This document shows, in pieces, positions 18,043 to 26,409 of a DNA stretch of 64,000 nucleotides; position 1 is the first letter of the stretch; every line of letters starts with the position of its first letter. The position numbers and the translations under genes are program-made. The notes under the pieces are model-generated. The model searched no databases. It saw only the letters and a list, made by a program, of their open reading frames with translations, and had not been told where the DNA came from. This DNA comes from an uncultured Christensenellaceae bacterium (GTDB taxonomy: Bacteria > Bacillota > Clostridia > Christensenellales > UBA3700): assembly GCA_944381325.1 (NCBI GenBank), contig CALWKS010000006.1:1-64000 (forward strand). Reading direction: 5' to 3'.

Positions 18043-19293
18043 ATGATAAATATTAACGGATACGAAGCTATGGAACACGCCTGCAAATGCGGAAAAACAC
18101 ATTCGACTTATACAAAACACGTTGAGGCGGGAGAAGGAGCTATCGCAAAACTACCCTCAACATGCAAAGAAATACTGGCAGAAGGCAGAATAGGAATTGT
18201 CTGCGACGAAAACGTACGTCATATCGCATTGGATGCTGAAGGACTTCTAGTACGCGCAGGCTACCGCACGCGCCTTTTTACATACGCGGCAAACTTCGTC
18301 AGCACGCGCGAAGAATCGCGCAAACTCATAGAAGCAAACGAAGAAATAAGGCTTTGGGTTGCAGTAGGTGCAGGAAGTATTGCGGATACCGTGAGATACG
18401 CCGCGTCTTGCCGCGGAAACGAATGGATTTTGCTTCTGACTGCCCCCAGCACTGACAGCGTGATGTATCCTTATTGCGACTATACCGAAAACGGCGTCAG
18501 AGAAACGTTCAGAGCCACTCCTCCCCTTGCCGCGATAATCGATTACGACATTATAGAAAATGCGCCCAAATTCACCGTAGCTGCCGGTTACGGCACTTTG
18601 ATATCCAAGCTTATGCGCGCATTTGACTTTGCTTTCGACGATATCACAGATAAAGGACGCTGCAAATATCTCACTTCAGAATTTATTGAAAACCTTACAG
18701 ACTTTTTCAGCACTCAGTCGTGCGAATCGATTTCTCTCAGAATATGCCGTGCTCTCGTCAAACTCGGACTTGTCGCACAGCTTGCAGACGATACCGACTT
18801 CACTCAGGGCGGAGAATATTTTGCGGCATATTGTTTAAAAAAACAATGCAACGATACGCGGCTTTTAGGAGAAAATGCGGCGCTGACGACTTTCACGGCG
18901 TACTGTATTCTCGACGGATATCTGAAAACCGTGCCTGAAGATCTTTATATACCTTCCAGCGCGCCCGAATTTTACAGATACCTGGATAAAACCTGCTCGT
19001 TAAACTGCATTTCTCTTCTCAGAAACGCAAAAACAGACAATAAGAGCGAAGCGCACCTTTACGTCCTAAAGGAATACGCAGACGATCTGCTGACAAAACT
19101 GCATGAACTTTTCGGAAGCGTAAAGAGCATCGCCAAGCAATTCCGCAGGTTGTATGACGATGCTGGATACTGGATGGGATCTTACTGCTCGGAGCAAGGA
19201 GTGCTCAAGACAGTATGCGCCGCATACGCAACTTTCGGAGACGGTTTACTGTCTTCTCTGTCACTTGGCGGCGCGCTCGAAGAAGCGATCTGA
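18043..19293 (+). CDS. Glycerol-1-phosphate dehydrogenase (AraM/EgsA) homologue lacking metal ligands
   Basis: 416 residues of the iron/zinc-type dehydrogenase superfamily. It has the AraM hallmark CKCGKTH near the N-terminus and the dinucleotide loop VGAGSIAD (108-115). AraM makes sn-glycerol-1-phosphate from dihydroxyacetone phosphate using a metal held by one Asp and two His. Here the aligned positions read T185 (GYGTLISK for G-x-GD-x-I-x-K), Y259 (GGEYFAAY for G-x-EH-x-x-SH) and L275 (LLGENAAL for LHG-x-x-VG). All three ligands appear replaced, so the protein is probably not a normal metal-dependent enzyme. The Shine-Dalgarno is GGAG, 8 nt upstream. The alignment is by eye. Confidence 0.78.
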   Translation: MININGYEAMEHACKCGKTHSTYTKHVEAGEGAIAKLPSTCKEILAEGRIGIVCDENVRHIALDAEGLLVRAGYRTRLFTYAANFVSTREESRKLIEANEEIRLWVAVGAGSIADTVRYAASCRGNEWILLLTAPSTDSVMYPYCDYTENGVRETFRATPPLAAIIDYDIIENAPKFTVAAGYGTLISKLMRAFDFAFDDITDKGRCKYLTSEFIENLTDFFSTQSCESISLRICRALVKLGLVAQLADDTDFTQGGEYFAAYCLKKQCNDTRLLGENAALTTFTAYCILDGYLKTVPEDLYIPSSAPEFYRYLDKTCSLNCISLLRNAKTDNKSEAHLYVLKEYADDLLTKLHELFGSVKSIAKQFRRLYDDAGYWMGSYCSEQGVLKTVCAAYATFGDGLLSSLSLGGALEEAI

Positions 19294-19323
19294 CCAACTT
19301 TATATTTTATAGAATTATGCTTA

Positions 19324-19352
19324 TTGACTGATCTTATCGGCAATTGTATAAT
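19324..19352 (+). promoter_or_regulatory. Promoter of the methyltransferase gene (leaderless placement)
   Basis: -35 TTGACT (19324-19329), 17-nt spacer, -10 TATAAT (19347-19352). The ATG at 19359 follows after exactly 6 nt and no Shine-Dalgarno exists. The in-frame TTG at 19344 lies inside the promoter and cannot be the start. Confidence 0.78.
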
Positions 19353-19358
19353 AAGCGT

Positions 19359-19976
19359 ATGGATAACAGAGAAAAATACGCGCATAATGCCTTAGCTTAC
19401 GACAAAATCGTTGAAAACTGGCACGATTTCAGAAAAAATTGCAAGATAAATAAATGTATCGAAGACTTCGTCTCTCTATTAAATGACGGCTCAGAAGTGC
19501 TTGACGCTGGTTGTGGCACAGGTTATCCTATAAGCGATTATCTGACAAAGTGCGGATTTAAAGTAACTGGCATAGACCCGTCAGAGAAAATGCTTGAAAA
19601 AGCACTTTCTCTAAATCTCAACGATGCTGAATTTATAAAATCCGAATTTCTTTCTTTTCCTCAGACAAAAACTTTCGACGCAATCATAGCTTTCGATTGT
19701 CTGTGGTATATAGCGCCTGAAAATCAGCCTGATATATACAAAAAAGCCGCAGAACTGATAAAAAGCGGTGGATATTTTATGTTCACGCACGGAGCAACGC
19801 ACTGTGAAATTCAAGGTGAAATGTTCGGAGAAAATTTCTTCTATTCTGCTCTCAGTCTTAAAGAAGTAAAAAGTCTGCTTTCTCTGAACGGATTCGATAT
19901 TGTCCGTATAGAAACAAACTACTCTGAACCCACTACGGGAACGCGCGATCTGCTTGTTTTTGCAAAAAAGCGATGA
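19359..19976 (+). CDS. Class I SAM-dependent methyltransferase
   Basis: 205 residues with the Rossmann methyltransferase motifs in order. Motif I is VLDAGCGTGYPI, the acidic post-I loop is VTGIDPSEKML, motif II is FDAIIAFDCLWYI, and the post-motif III hydrophobic strand is SGGYFMFTHG. It resembles the Methyltransf_11/25 group of small-molecule methylases; the substrate cannot be inferred. It is monocistronic. Translation probably starts on a leaderless message because the -10 is 6 nt from the ATG. Confidence 0.88.
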   Translation: MDNREKYAHNALAYDKIVENWHDFRKNCKINKCIEDFVSLLNDGSEVLDAGCGTGYPISDYLTKCGFKVTGIDPSEKMLEKALSLNLNDAEFIKSEFLSFPQTKTFDAIIAFDCLWYIAPENQPDIYKKAAELIKSGGYFMFTHGATHCEIQGEMFGENFFYSALSLKEVKSLLSLNGFDIVRIETNYSEPTTGTRDLLVFAKKR

Positions 19977-20218
19977 AAAGATATCTGATTATAAATTTAT
20001 TGCATTTTCACCTTATTTTTAAACAACTTGATTGCAGTTGAATAAACGTTGAAATAATGTTTATTTACTGTTTTGTAAAATTAAATTTATTGCACCCCCG
20101 CATTCTGACTTTTTATTATATTTTTATTTGAAAGATCTTTTATTATCATCAGGTTTGAAGCGTTGAAACTTTTATGCCGTTTTCACCTATTATAAATGCG
20201 TCCGTTCTGATTTAAATA

Positions 20219-20250
20219 CAAAAAAAGACGCGTTTTCACGCGTCTTTTTA
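20219..20250. terminator. Terminator after rplL
   Basis: Stem AAAAAGACGCG/CGCGTCTTTTT with a 6-nt loop and T runs on both strands. It ends the rplJL transcript (minus). The preceding 240 nt, back to the methyltransferase stop, is AT-rich and shows only a direct repeat of AAATTTATTGCA. Confidence 0.9.
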
Positions 20251-20268
20251 TTGTTTCCAAGATAGAAA

Positions 20269-20643
20269 TTACTTGAGCTCAACGTCAGCGCCTGCTTCCT
20301 TGAACTTCTTAACGATTTCTTCAGCGGTATCCTTGCTGATGCCTTCTTTAACCTTGCTGGGAGCTTCTTCAACCATCTTCTTAGCGTCAACGAGACCGAG
20401 ACCGGTAACTTCTCTGACAACCTTGATAACAGCGATCTTGTTAGCGCCAGCGCCCTTGAGAATAACGTCGAATTCAGTCTTCTCTTCTGCGGGAGCAGCA
20501 GCCTCAGCACCGGCTGCAGGAGCAGCAACTGCCATAGCTGCAGCGCTTACGCCGAATTCAGTCTCGATAGCCTTAACGAGTTCGTTGAGCTCGAGAACGG
20601 TCATACCCTTTACTTCTTCAATAATCTTAGCAATATCTGCCAT
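20269..20643 (-). CDS. rplL: 50S ribosomal protein L7/L12
   Basis: 124 residues. The N-terminal dimerisation domain ([21 protein letters not shown]) is followed by an Ala/Pro/Glu-rich hinge (about 37-55). The C-terminal factor-binding domain ([37 protein letters not shown]) is complete. The start at 20643 has GGAGG upstream; five extra in-frame codons are ignored. It forms the L7/L12 stalk with L10 and recruits the EF-Tu and EF-G encoded at 25126-28488. Co-transcribed with rplJ. Confidence 0.98.
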   Translation of the reverse strand: MADIAKIIEEVKGMTVLELNELVKAIETEFGVSAAAMAVAAPAAGAEAAAPAEEKTEFDVILKGAGANKIAVIKVVREVTGLGLVDAKKMVEEAPSKVKEGISKDTAEEIVKKFKEAGADVELK

Positions 20644-20681
20644 TGTTGTATCCTCCAATTAATAAACGAATTTTTTTGTAA

Positions 20682-21203
20682 TTATTCTGCCTTCTTTTCA
20701 GCAACCTGTTGCAAAGCTCTTGCAAGTCCGCTGATAGGACTCTGCAGCAAGCCAAGCAATTGCGCAAGCAATACTTCCTTTGACGGAATTGTAGCCAGCT
20801 TTTCTACCGTTGTTGCGTCGATGTAAGCGCCGTCCATCAAGCCGCACTTTACTTCAAGAGCGCTGACGGTCTTCTTTGCGTTTGCAACGACCTTTGCCGC
20901 CGCGAGAGAATCGCCGTTTGCGAATGCAACTGCGGTGGGGCCTTCGAGATGTCCGTCAAAACCGCTGATGCCGAGTTCGTTCAGAGCGATCTGAACAAGG
21001 CGGTTCTTAAGAACGCGGTATTCGACGTTTTCTTTGCGGAAATTAGCACGAAGCGCGGTGTCGTCAGCAACGGAAATACCCTTGTAATCGACTACGACCA
21101 TAGCTTTGCAGTTCTGGATCTTGGACTTGATTTCTTCGATCTGAGCTGCTTTCTGCTGTCTAGCTTCAGAAATTTTCGCAACTTTGTTTTCGTTCTTAGC
21201 CAT
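20682..21203 (-). CDS. rplJ: 50S ribosomal protein L10
   Basis: 173 residues, standard for uL10. The N-terminal rRNA/L11-binding globular domain includes MVVVDYKGISV and YRVLKNRLVQIALNE. The C-terminal helix (LLAQLLGLLQSPISGLARAL) binds L7/L12 dimers. Its message starts at a dedicated promoter and carries the autoregulatory L10 leader. 39 nt separate it from rplL. Confidence 0.98.
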   Translation of the reverse strand: MAKNENKVAKISEARQQKAAQIEEIKSKIQNCKAMVVVDYKGISVADDTALRANFRKENVEYRVLKNRLVQIALNELGISGFDGHLEGPTAVAFANGDSLAAAKVVANAKKTVSALEVKCGLMDGAYIDATTVEKLATIPSKEVLLAQLLGLLQSPISGLARALQQVAEKKAE

Positions 21204-21332
21204 TTCTACCTCCTATAAAATTATCCCTCCGCGCCAAAGACACGGAGGGACTTAAAATCCTTTGATACTCTCCGCCTCGGCAAGATATTAAGCATAAAGC
21301 ACTTGCTGTCTTTGGCTCAGATATTTTCTTGT
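21204..21332 (-). ncRNA. Ribosomal protein L10 leader RNA
   Basis: The 5' UTR of rplJ contains the conserved Bacillota L10-leader core. On the minus strand CCAAAGACAGCAAGTGC leads into CTTAATATCTTGCCGAGG (about 21268-21320), the kink-turn/L10-L12 binding region. Just before the gene is a hairpin TCCCTCCG/CGGAGGGA (21224-21250) followed by a T-rich stretch, which fits the attenuator controlled by L10 feedback. Confidence 0.9.
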
Positions 21333-21338
21333 AAGACA

Positions 21339-21367
21339 AGTATATTTTATACTTGCCGCTTTGTCAA
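21339..21367 (-). promoter_or_regulatory. rplJL promoter
   Basis: Minus strand: -35 TTGACA (21367-21362), 17-nt spacer, -10 TATACT (21344-21339). The -35 lies about 16 nt after the rplA stop, giving rplJL a promoter of its own within the cluster. Confidence 0.8.
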
Positions 21368-21382
21368 GCGTTTTAAAGCGGA

Positions 21383-22069
21383 TTACGCCTTTACAGCGAT
21401 TTTAACGCCGGGACCCATCGTGCTTGCGACGGTAACGCTCTTGACGTACTGACCTTTAGCTGCTGCCGGCTTCGCCTTAAGAATAGCGTCGAAGATAGCG
21501 TTGAAGTTCTCAGTCAATTTTTCAGCGCCGAACGACTTCTTGCCGATAGCGACGTGAATGATGTTGGTTTTGTCAAGTCTGTACTCAACTTTACCAGCTT
21601 TGATTTCTTTGACAGCCTTGGTAACGTCCATCGTAACGGTACCGCTCTTGGGGTTAGGCATAAGTCCCTTAGGACCGAGTACCTTACCGATACGACCAAC
21701 CATACCCATCATGTCGGGAGTGGTAACGCAAACGTCAAAGTCGAACCAGTTCTCGTTCTTGATCTTGTTGATCAGCTCTTCGCCGCCAACGTAATCTGCG
21801 CCTGCTGCTTCAGCTTCGTCAGCCTTAGCGCCCTTAGCGATTACGAGAACTCTTGAAGTCTTACCGGTGCCGTGGGGCAGAACGATAACGCCTCTGACCT
21901 GCTGGTCTGCGTGACGGGAGTCAACGCCCAGTCTTACGTGGATTTCTACTGATTCGTCGAACTTAGCGGTTGCGGTGTCGACTACTGCCTTCATTGCCTC
22001 TGCAACGTCGTATGCTTTAGAGCTGTCAACGACTTTGGAAGCCTCGATATATCTCTTTCCTCTTTTCAT
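21383..22069 (-). CDS. rplA: 50S ribosomal protein L1
   Basis: 228 residues, full length for uL1. Recognisable segments: [57 protein letters not shown] split over the signature, and MGPGVKI at the C-terminus. Binds 23S helix 76 and the L11-operon mRNA. It starts 13 nt after the rplK stop in the secE-nusG-rplK-rplA operon. Confidence 0.98.
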   Translation of the reverse strand: MKRGKRYIEASKVVDSSKAYDVAEAMKAVVDTATAKFDESVEIHVRLGVDSRHADQQVRGVIVLPHGTGKTSRVLVIAKGAKADEAEAAGADYVGGEELINKIKNENWFDFDVCVTTPDMMGMVGRIGKVLGPKGLMPNPKSGTVTMDVTKAVKEIKAGKVEYRLDKTNIIHVAIGKKSFGAEKLTENFNAIFDAILKAKPAAAKGQYVKSVTVASTMGPGVKIAVKA

Positions 22070-22082
22070 AACTCAAACCTCC

Positions 22083-22508
22083 TTAGTCCTTTACGACGAT
22101 GCCCATGCTGCGGCAGGTACCTGCGATCATGCTCATAGCGCTTTCAACGCTGCTTGCATTGAGGTCAGGCATCTTCATGGTAGCGATTTCTCTTACCTGG
22201 GCGGTTGTGATAGTAGCTACTTTGTCCTTGTTGGGTTTAGCCGAGCCGCTCTCGATCTTGCAAGCCTTCTTGATAAGAACGGGTGCGGGCGGGGTCTTGA
22301 GCTCGAAAGTGAATGAACGGTCGGTGTAGATCGTCATTACGACAGGGATGATAAGTCCTGCCTTGTCCTTGGTCTTTTCGTTGAAGTCCTTGGTAAAGCC
22401 GGGGATGTTGATACCGTGAGGTCCCAGAGTGGAGCCTACGGGAGGTCCCGGAGTAGCTTTGCCGGCAGGAAGCTGCAACTTAACTATTGCTGAAATTTTC
22501 TTTGCCAT
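22083..22508 (-). CDS. rplK: 50S ribosomal protein L11
   Basis: 141 residues. The N-terminal domain has [20 protein letters not shown] with the conserved Pro pair that binds thiostrepton. The C-terminal rRNA-binding domain ends with the signature [13 protein letters not shown]. Good AGGAGG upstream. It sits between nusG and rplA and contributes to the GTPase-associated centre. Confidence 0.98.
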   Translation of the reverse strand: MAKKISAIVKLQLPAGKATPGPPVGSTLGPHGINIPGFTKDFNEKTKDKAGLIIPVVMTIYTDRSFTFELKTPPAPVLIKKACKIESGSAKPNKDKVATITTAQVREIATMKMPDLNASSVESAMSMIAGTCRSMGIVVKD

Positions 22509-22586
22509 AATACTACCTCCTTATAGCAATCGTGGTATTGACGAGCCGTATGAAAGATTTGCGGCTCTCCCAGACCCTTTCGGGTT
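22509..22586 (-). promoter_or_regulatory. Structured spacer before rplK
   Basis: The nusG-rplK spacer carries CTGGGAGAGCCG, a loop, then CGGCTCGTCAATACCACG. This GGGAG...CCG...AATACCAC pattern is seen before rplK in many Bacillota and may be an L11/L1 regulatory or processing structure. The GAGCCG/CGGCTC stem is perfect. A second small hairpin (ACCCGAAAGGGT) ends nusG. Confidence 0.45.
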
Positions 22587-23126
22587 TTAGCCTATTTTTT
22601 CTATCTGTTCGAACTCCAGGTCTACGCTGGTTTCGCGTCCGAACATAGAGATGACGACTTTGACTTTCTGGATATCGGGTTTGATTTCTCTGACCTCCCC
22701 CGTAAATCCCTGCAGTGCGCCGGAAGTAACCTGAACGGTATCTCCGACATTGACGTTAAGGTCTTCGACCTTGACTTTTTCAAGCTGAGCTCTCTTGACG
22801 TCCTCAGCGGACATGGGAAGCGGCTTGCCGTCGCTGCTGTTAAAGAAATCTCTTACGCCTCTCGTCTGTTTGACCATATACCAAACCTGCTTGGTATAGA
22901 TCATCTTGATGAACACGTAGTTGGGGTATTTGCGGCGCATAACGAACTTTTTCTTGCCGTTGCGCTCAACAACCTCTTCCTCTTCAGGGACAACTACGTC
23001 GAATATGAAATCCTGCAGACCGCTGGTCTCGACCATACGTAAGATGTTGTCTCTTGCGATATAATCGTAACCGTAAGTCGTACAGATAATATACCATTTC
23101 GGCTGTCCGTTGATCTCTTCTGCCAT
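22587..23126 (-). CDS. nusG: Transcription termination/antitermination factor NusG
   Basis: 179 residues. The N-terminal NGN domain (KWYIICTTYGYDYIARDNI, then YPNYVFIKMIYTKQVWYMVKQTRGVRDF) is followed by the C-terminal KOW domain (VGDTVQVTSGALQGFTGEVREI). It couples RNA polymerase to Rho or the ribosome. It lies 9 nt after secE, the near-universal arrangement. Confidence 0.98.
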   Translation of the reverse strand: MAEEINGQPKWYIICTTYGYDYIARDNILRMVETSGLQDFIFDVVVPEEEEVVERNGKKKFVMRRKYPNYVFIKMIYTKQVWYMVKQTRGVRDFFNSSDGKPLPMSAEDVKRAQLEKVKVEDLNVNVGDTVQVTSGALQGFTGEVREIKPDIQKVKVVISMFGRETSVDLEFEQIEKIG

Positions 23127-23135
23127 AATCCCTCC

Positions 23136-23480
23136 TTATGCTGCGCTGCCTACGAGCAATTCAAGCAACCAAGCGCACAGAGAGTCAAAGCCCATAATAA
23201 TCAGAACGAAAATAAGAACAACGAAGCAAACAGTGCCGAACTGAGCAAAAACCTTGCCTGCTGTCGGCCAGGAAACCTTTTTAAGTTCAGATCCGATACC
23301 CTTAAAGAAGTTCTTTACGCGCGTACCGAAACCGATTTTACCGTCGTTCTTCTTAGCGTTTTTACCCTTTTTGGGCTGCGTCGCAGGAAGATTGGCAGCG
23401 TTGTTATCGCCGAGCTCTGCGTTATTCAGAGCATCGTTGATTACAGCTGATTCCTCAACGTTCTTGTTTTTCTTGGACAT
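23136..23480 (-). CDS. secE: Preprotein translocase subunit SecE
   Basis: 114 residues, longer than minimal SecE. A polar, Asn/Lys-rich N-terminal extension (about residues 1-50, low complexity) precedes the conserved amphipathic helix with KNFFKGIGSELKKVSWPTAGKV. The single membrane helix is VCFVVLIFVLIIMGFDSLCAWLLELL. It clamps SecY in the SecYEG channel used by the SecA at 31905. Located between rpmG and nusG. Confidence 0.95.
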   Translation of the reverse strand: MSKKNKNVEESAVINDALNNAELGDNNAANLPATQPKKGKNAKKNDGKIGFGTRVKNFFKGIGSELKKVSWPTAGKVFAQFGTVCFVVLIFVLIIMGFDSLCAWLLELLVGSAA

Positions 23481-23492
23481 ATTCCCTCCGAA

Positions 23493-23642
23493 TTACTTGG
23501 ATTCTTTATGCAAAGTGGTCTTCTTGCAGAATTTGCAGTACTTCATTATCTCCAGTCTGTCGGGAGTATTCTTCTTATTCTTATAAGTGTCGTAATTGCG
23601 CTGCTTACACTCGGTACAAGCAAGGGTAATTCTTGTTCTCAC
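23493..23642 (-). CDS. rpmG: 50S ribosomal protein L33, zinc-binding type
   Basis: A 49-residue bL33 beginning at GTG with GGAGGTG 6 nt upstream. It reads [17 protein letters not shown] and ends [14 protein letters not shown]. The two Cys pairs (C-x2-C and C-x2-C) make it the zinc-binding C+ form. First gene of the rpmG-secE-nusG-rplK-rplA operon, 12 nt before secE. Confidence 0.97.
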   Translation of the reverse strand: MRTRITLACTECKQRNYDTYKNKKNTPDRLEIMKYCKFCKKTTLHKESK

Positions 23643-23686
23643 GGTAAACACCTCCAAAAAAATTACACCCTTTTAGGTGCTTTATC

Positions 23687-23715
23687 ATTTTATCATAGCG
23701 CAATAGCTATGTCAA
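23687..23715 (-). promoter_or_regulatory. Promoter of the rpmG-secE-nusG-rplKA operon
   Basis: Minus strand: -35 TTGACA (23715-23710), 17-nt spacer, -10 TAAAAT (23692-23687). A small CACC/GGTG hairpin lies in the leader before the L33 Shine-Dalgarno. Confidence 0.82.
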
Positions 23716-23802
23716 ACAAAAATAAGCACAAAAAGAGTGTTTTTGAGAATATAAGTATTTTCGCGCCCGAAAATTTATCATAACGTGCGCTTAATGAATT
23801 TT

Positions 23803-24750
23803 TTACTTGGAAAACGCTCCTTTTTCAGGAACCTTTTTGAGGGAGTTGTAAGTAAGAGCCTTTCTTTCTTTTATACTCTCCCCGATTTCTTCCTTTTTCT
23901 CAGCCTGCTCTTTGAATATAGGAGCAAATGCAGGAACGATATTCGTAGCCGAACTCATAGCCTTGCCTGTCATCTTGCAAGTAAGCGAAGGCGCTACTCT
24001 CATACCGAAGTCCATAAGTCTGGCAACGCCGTCGATAAGCACTCTGAGTTTTTTCTTTCTCATAGCCTTGATTATGCGTTTAGCTGCGGTTTCAGCTGTA
24101 ATACCGATGCTTTCTACAAGCTCGTAATCCTTCTTCGCCTTTCCGTCGCCTGCGTCGCGTGTCTTGTAAAGATCGGTCTTGACAGGGCCGGGCATTACAC
24201 ACGATACGCCAATGCCGTAACCTGCAAGATCCTGAGAAAGACTTTCGCTGAACGCCTTGACTGCTCCCTTAGTTGCAGAATAAATCGTCTCTCCTGCCAC
24301 GGGGAGAATGGCGCTTGCAGAAGAAATGTTTACGATATAGCCGAATTTGCTCTTTTTGATGAGAGGCAGGAATGCCGCGACGCCGTACATAACGCTGTAC
24401 AAGTTGGTATTGACTATCTTATTGACAGTCTCCATACTCATATCCGAATACTGCGAAAAATCCTGAATCATGCCGGCGTTGTTTATAAGAACGTCAACCT
24501 CATATCCCATCGTGTTCATCTCTTCAGAAAAATTGCGCCAAGCGCTTTCGTCCGAAATATCGAAGCGACGGTAATCGAACTTATCGCCGAGTTCTGTCTT
24601 CAGAGCTTCGAGCTTTTGCTGATTTCTGGCAACGCCCATAACGTTGCATCCGAATTTCTTGACAAGCTGCAGAGTAAGCTCTTTACCTATGCCGGTACTG
24701 CAACCGGTAATAATCACGTTTCTGCCGTAAATCCAATTTCTCTTTGACAT
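23803..24750 (-). CDS. Short-chain dehydrogenase/reductase
   Basis: 315 residues. The NAD(P)-binding TGCSTGIG (about 15-22) follows a hydrophobic strand (NVIITG). LINNAG is the structural motif, and the catalytic Ser (NISSAS) and YSATK are present. The long C-terminal tail (about residues 230-315) with VAPSLTCKMTGKA resembles the membrane-associated DltE/SadH-like SDRs that reduce lipid or ketone substrates. Substrate unknown. AGGAAG is about 10 nt upstream. A weak promoter (TTTATA, 17 nt, TAAAAT at 24784-24789) precedes it. Not part of the ribosomal operon, although it lies between tuf and rpmG. Confidence 0.88.
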   Translation of the reverse strand: MSKRNWIYGRNVIITGCSTGIGKELTLQLVKKFGCNVMGVARNQQKLEALKTELGDKFDYRRFDISDESAWRNFSEEMNTMGYEVDVLINNAGMIQDFSQYSDMSMETVNKIVNTNLYSVMYGVAAFLPLIKKSKFGYIVNISSASAILPVAGETIYSATKGAVKAFSESLSQDLAGYGIGVSCVMPGPVKTDLYKTRDAGDGKAKKDYELVESIGITAETAAKRIIKAMRKKKLRVLIDGVARLMDFGMRVAPSLTCKMTGKAMSSATNIVPAFAPIFKEQAEKKEEIGESIKERKALTYNSLKKVPEKGAFSK

Positions 24751-25074
24751 ATTCTGTAATCTTCCTTATTTATTTACGCGGATATTTTATCACATTATTT
24801 TTTTAATATAAAATACAATTGAATGCCCGTTTGTCCGATATCTCACGCTATATTTTTTATTTTTACCAATAAATCGGCAATCGTGCATACGTAAGGTGTC
24901 AGTATAAAATGTACGATTATTTATCTGACAATATAGATTTTAGCAGCTTATTATTAAAAGGATATTGAAAATTACCATATGTTGATTTTTATCGGTTGAA
25001 CTCAAAAAGAAAGTCGAGCTAATGATAATAAAATAAGACGGAACAAAACATATTCCTGAATTTATCTCAACAAG
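24751..25074. other. AT-rich intergenic region without a supported gene
   Basis: Between the SDR start and the tuf terminator. It contains the weak SDR promoter (-10 at 24784-24789). I see no tRNA, riboswitch, repeat or convincing coding sequence. A 19-codon ATG frame at about 24909 on plus has poor ribosome-binding spacing. Confidence 0.6.
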
Positions 25075-25100
25075 AAAAGCCGCCTGAAATCAGACGGCTT
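25075..25100 (-). terminator. tuf terminator
   Basis: Stem AAGCCGTCTGA/TCAGGCGGCTT on the minus strand with a G-T pair, followed by TTCTTG. Located 26 nt after the tuf stop; ends the rpsL-rpsG-fusA-tuf transcript. Confidence 0.8.
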
Positions 25101-25125
25101 TACTGTTATTGATCTTTTTAAGCGA

Positions 25126-26328
25126 TTAGCCCAGAATCTTGGAAACGACGCCGGAGCCAACGGTTCTGCCGCCTTCGCGGATAGCGAAACGGAGACCTTC
25201 TTCGATAGCGATCGGGGTGATGAGTTCAACTTCCATCGCAACGTGGTCGCCAGGCATAACCATTTCAACGTCAGCAGGGAGTTTAATGGAGCCGGTAACG
25301 TCGGTTGTTCTGAAGTAGAACTGAGGACGATAGCCGTTGAAGAATGCGGTGTGACGGCCACCTTCTTCCTTCTTCAGTACGTAAACCTGAGCGCTGAACT
25401 TGGTGTGAGGATTGATGGTGCCGGGTTTAGCAAGAACCTGACCTCTCTCAACGCCCTTACGGTCGATACCACGGAGAAGAGCGCCGATGTTGTCGCCTGC
25501 GTAAGCCTCGTCAAGAAGCTTTCTGAACATTTCAAGACCGGTGATGGTGGTTTCAACGGTGTCGTGAATACCAACGATCTGAACCTTATCCTGAACTTTT
25601 ACGCTACCTCTTTCAACTCTACCGGTAGCAACAGTACCACGACCGGTGATGGTGAAGACGTCTTCAACAGGCATAAGGAACGGCTTGTCGGTGTCGCGTT
25701 CGGGAGCGGGGATGTATGCGTCGATAGCATCGAGAAGCTCCTGGATGCACTTGCAAGCGGGATCGTCAACCTTGCCGTCAGAAGCAGCTTCGAGAGCCTT
25801 GAGCGCGCTACCCTTGATGATGGGGGTGTCGTCGCCGGGGAACTCGTACTGGCTGAGAAGATCTCTTACTTCCATTTCAACGAGCTCGAGAAGTTCGGGG
25901 TCGTCAACCTGGTCGGTCTTGTTAAGGAAAACGATGATATAAGGAACGCCTACCTGACGAGCGAGCAGGATGTGCTCTCTGGTCTGGGGCATCGGGCCGT
26001 CGGTTGCAGCAACGACGAGGATTGCGCCGTCCATCTGAGCCGCGCCGGTAATCATGTTCTTAACGTAGTCTGCGTGTCCCGGGCAGTCAACGTGAGCGTA
26101 GTGACGGGTATCGGTCTCGTACTCAACGTGAGCGGTATTGATTGTGATACCTCTTGCCTTCTCTTCGGGCGCTTTGTCTATTTCATCGTATCTCATCTTC
26201 TGAGCATGACCCTTAGCTGCGCAGTACATCGTGATAGCTGCGGTCAAAGTGGTCTTACCGTGGTCAACGTGACCGATGGTACCGATATTTACATGCGGTT
26301 TGTTTCTTTCGAATTTAGCCTTAGCCAT
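25126..26328 (-). CDS. tuf: Elongation factor Tu
   Basis: 400 residues, full length. The GTPase motifs are GHVDHGKTT (residues 18-26), DCPGHADY, and NKTDQ (N-K-x-D), with the switch I region [14 protein letters not shown]. Domains 2 and 3 follow, ending [19 protein letters not shown]. Delivers aminoacyl-tRNA to the ribosome. Last gene of the str operon, with its own consensus promoter in the fusA-tuf spacer and AGGAGG upstream. Confidence 0.99.
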   Translation of the reverse strand: MAKAKFERNKPHVNIGTIGHVDHGKTTLTAAITMYCAAKGHAQKMRYDEIDKAPEEKARGITINTAHVEYETDTRHYAHVDCPGHADYVKNMITGAAQMDGAILVVAATDGPMPQTREHILLARQVGVPYIIVFLNKTDQVDDPELLELVEMEVRDLLSQYEFPGDDTPIIKGSALKALEAASDGKVDDPACKCIQELLDAIDAYIPAPERDTDKPFLMPVEDVFTITGRGTVATGRVERGSVKVQDKVQIVGIHDTVETTITGLEMFRKLLDEAYAGDNIGALLRGIDRKGVERGQVLAKPGTINPHTKFSAQVYVLKKEEGGRHTAFFNGYRPQFYFRTTDVTGSIKLPADVEMVMPGDHVAMEVELITPIAIEEGLRFAIREGGRTVGSGVVSKILG

Positions 26329-26366
26329 TTTGTTATTCCTCCTGAAATCTTTCGACTGTTATATTT

Positions 26367-26395
26367 ATTTTACTTTTATTACAGCTTTTTGTCAA
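26367..26395 (-). promoter_or_regulatory. tuf internal promoter
   Basis: Minus strand: -35 TTGACA (26395-26390), 17-nt spacer, -10 TAAAAT (26372-26367), directly after the fusA stop. Allows extra EF-Tu synthesis relative to EF-G. Confidence 0.8.
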
Positions 26396-26409
26396 CGACT
26401 TAGCCGCAA

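Noticed and set aside
19977..20218. Direct repeat AAATTTATTGCA, possible small RNA
   Set aside because: AT-rich sequence where a 12-nt repeat can arise by chance; no promoter-terminator pair encloses it.
23785..24747. 320-codon plus-strand ORF opposite the SDR
   Set aside because: The minus-strand frame has complete SDR motifs; this one has none.
24909..24968. 19-codon ATG frame in the intergenic region before tuf
   Set aside because: Poor ribosome-site spacing, no paralogue and no conserved neighbour; unlike the MKNDKISK micropeptides there is nothing to support it.
25243..26403. 386-codon plus-strand ORF
   Set aside because: Antisense shadow of tuf, a well-known artefact of highly biased codon use.
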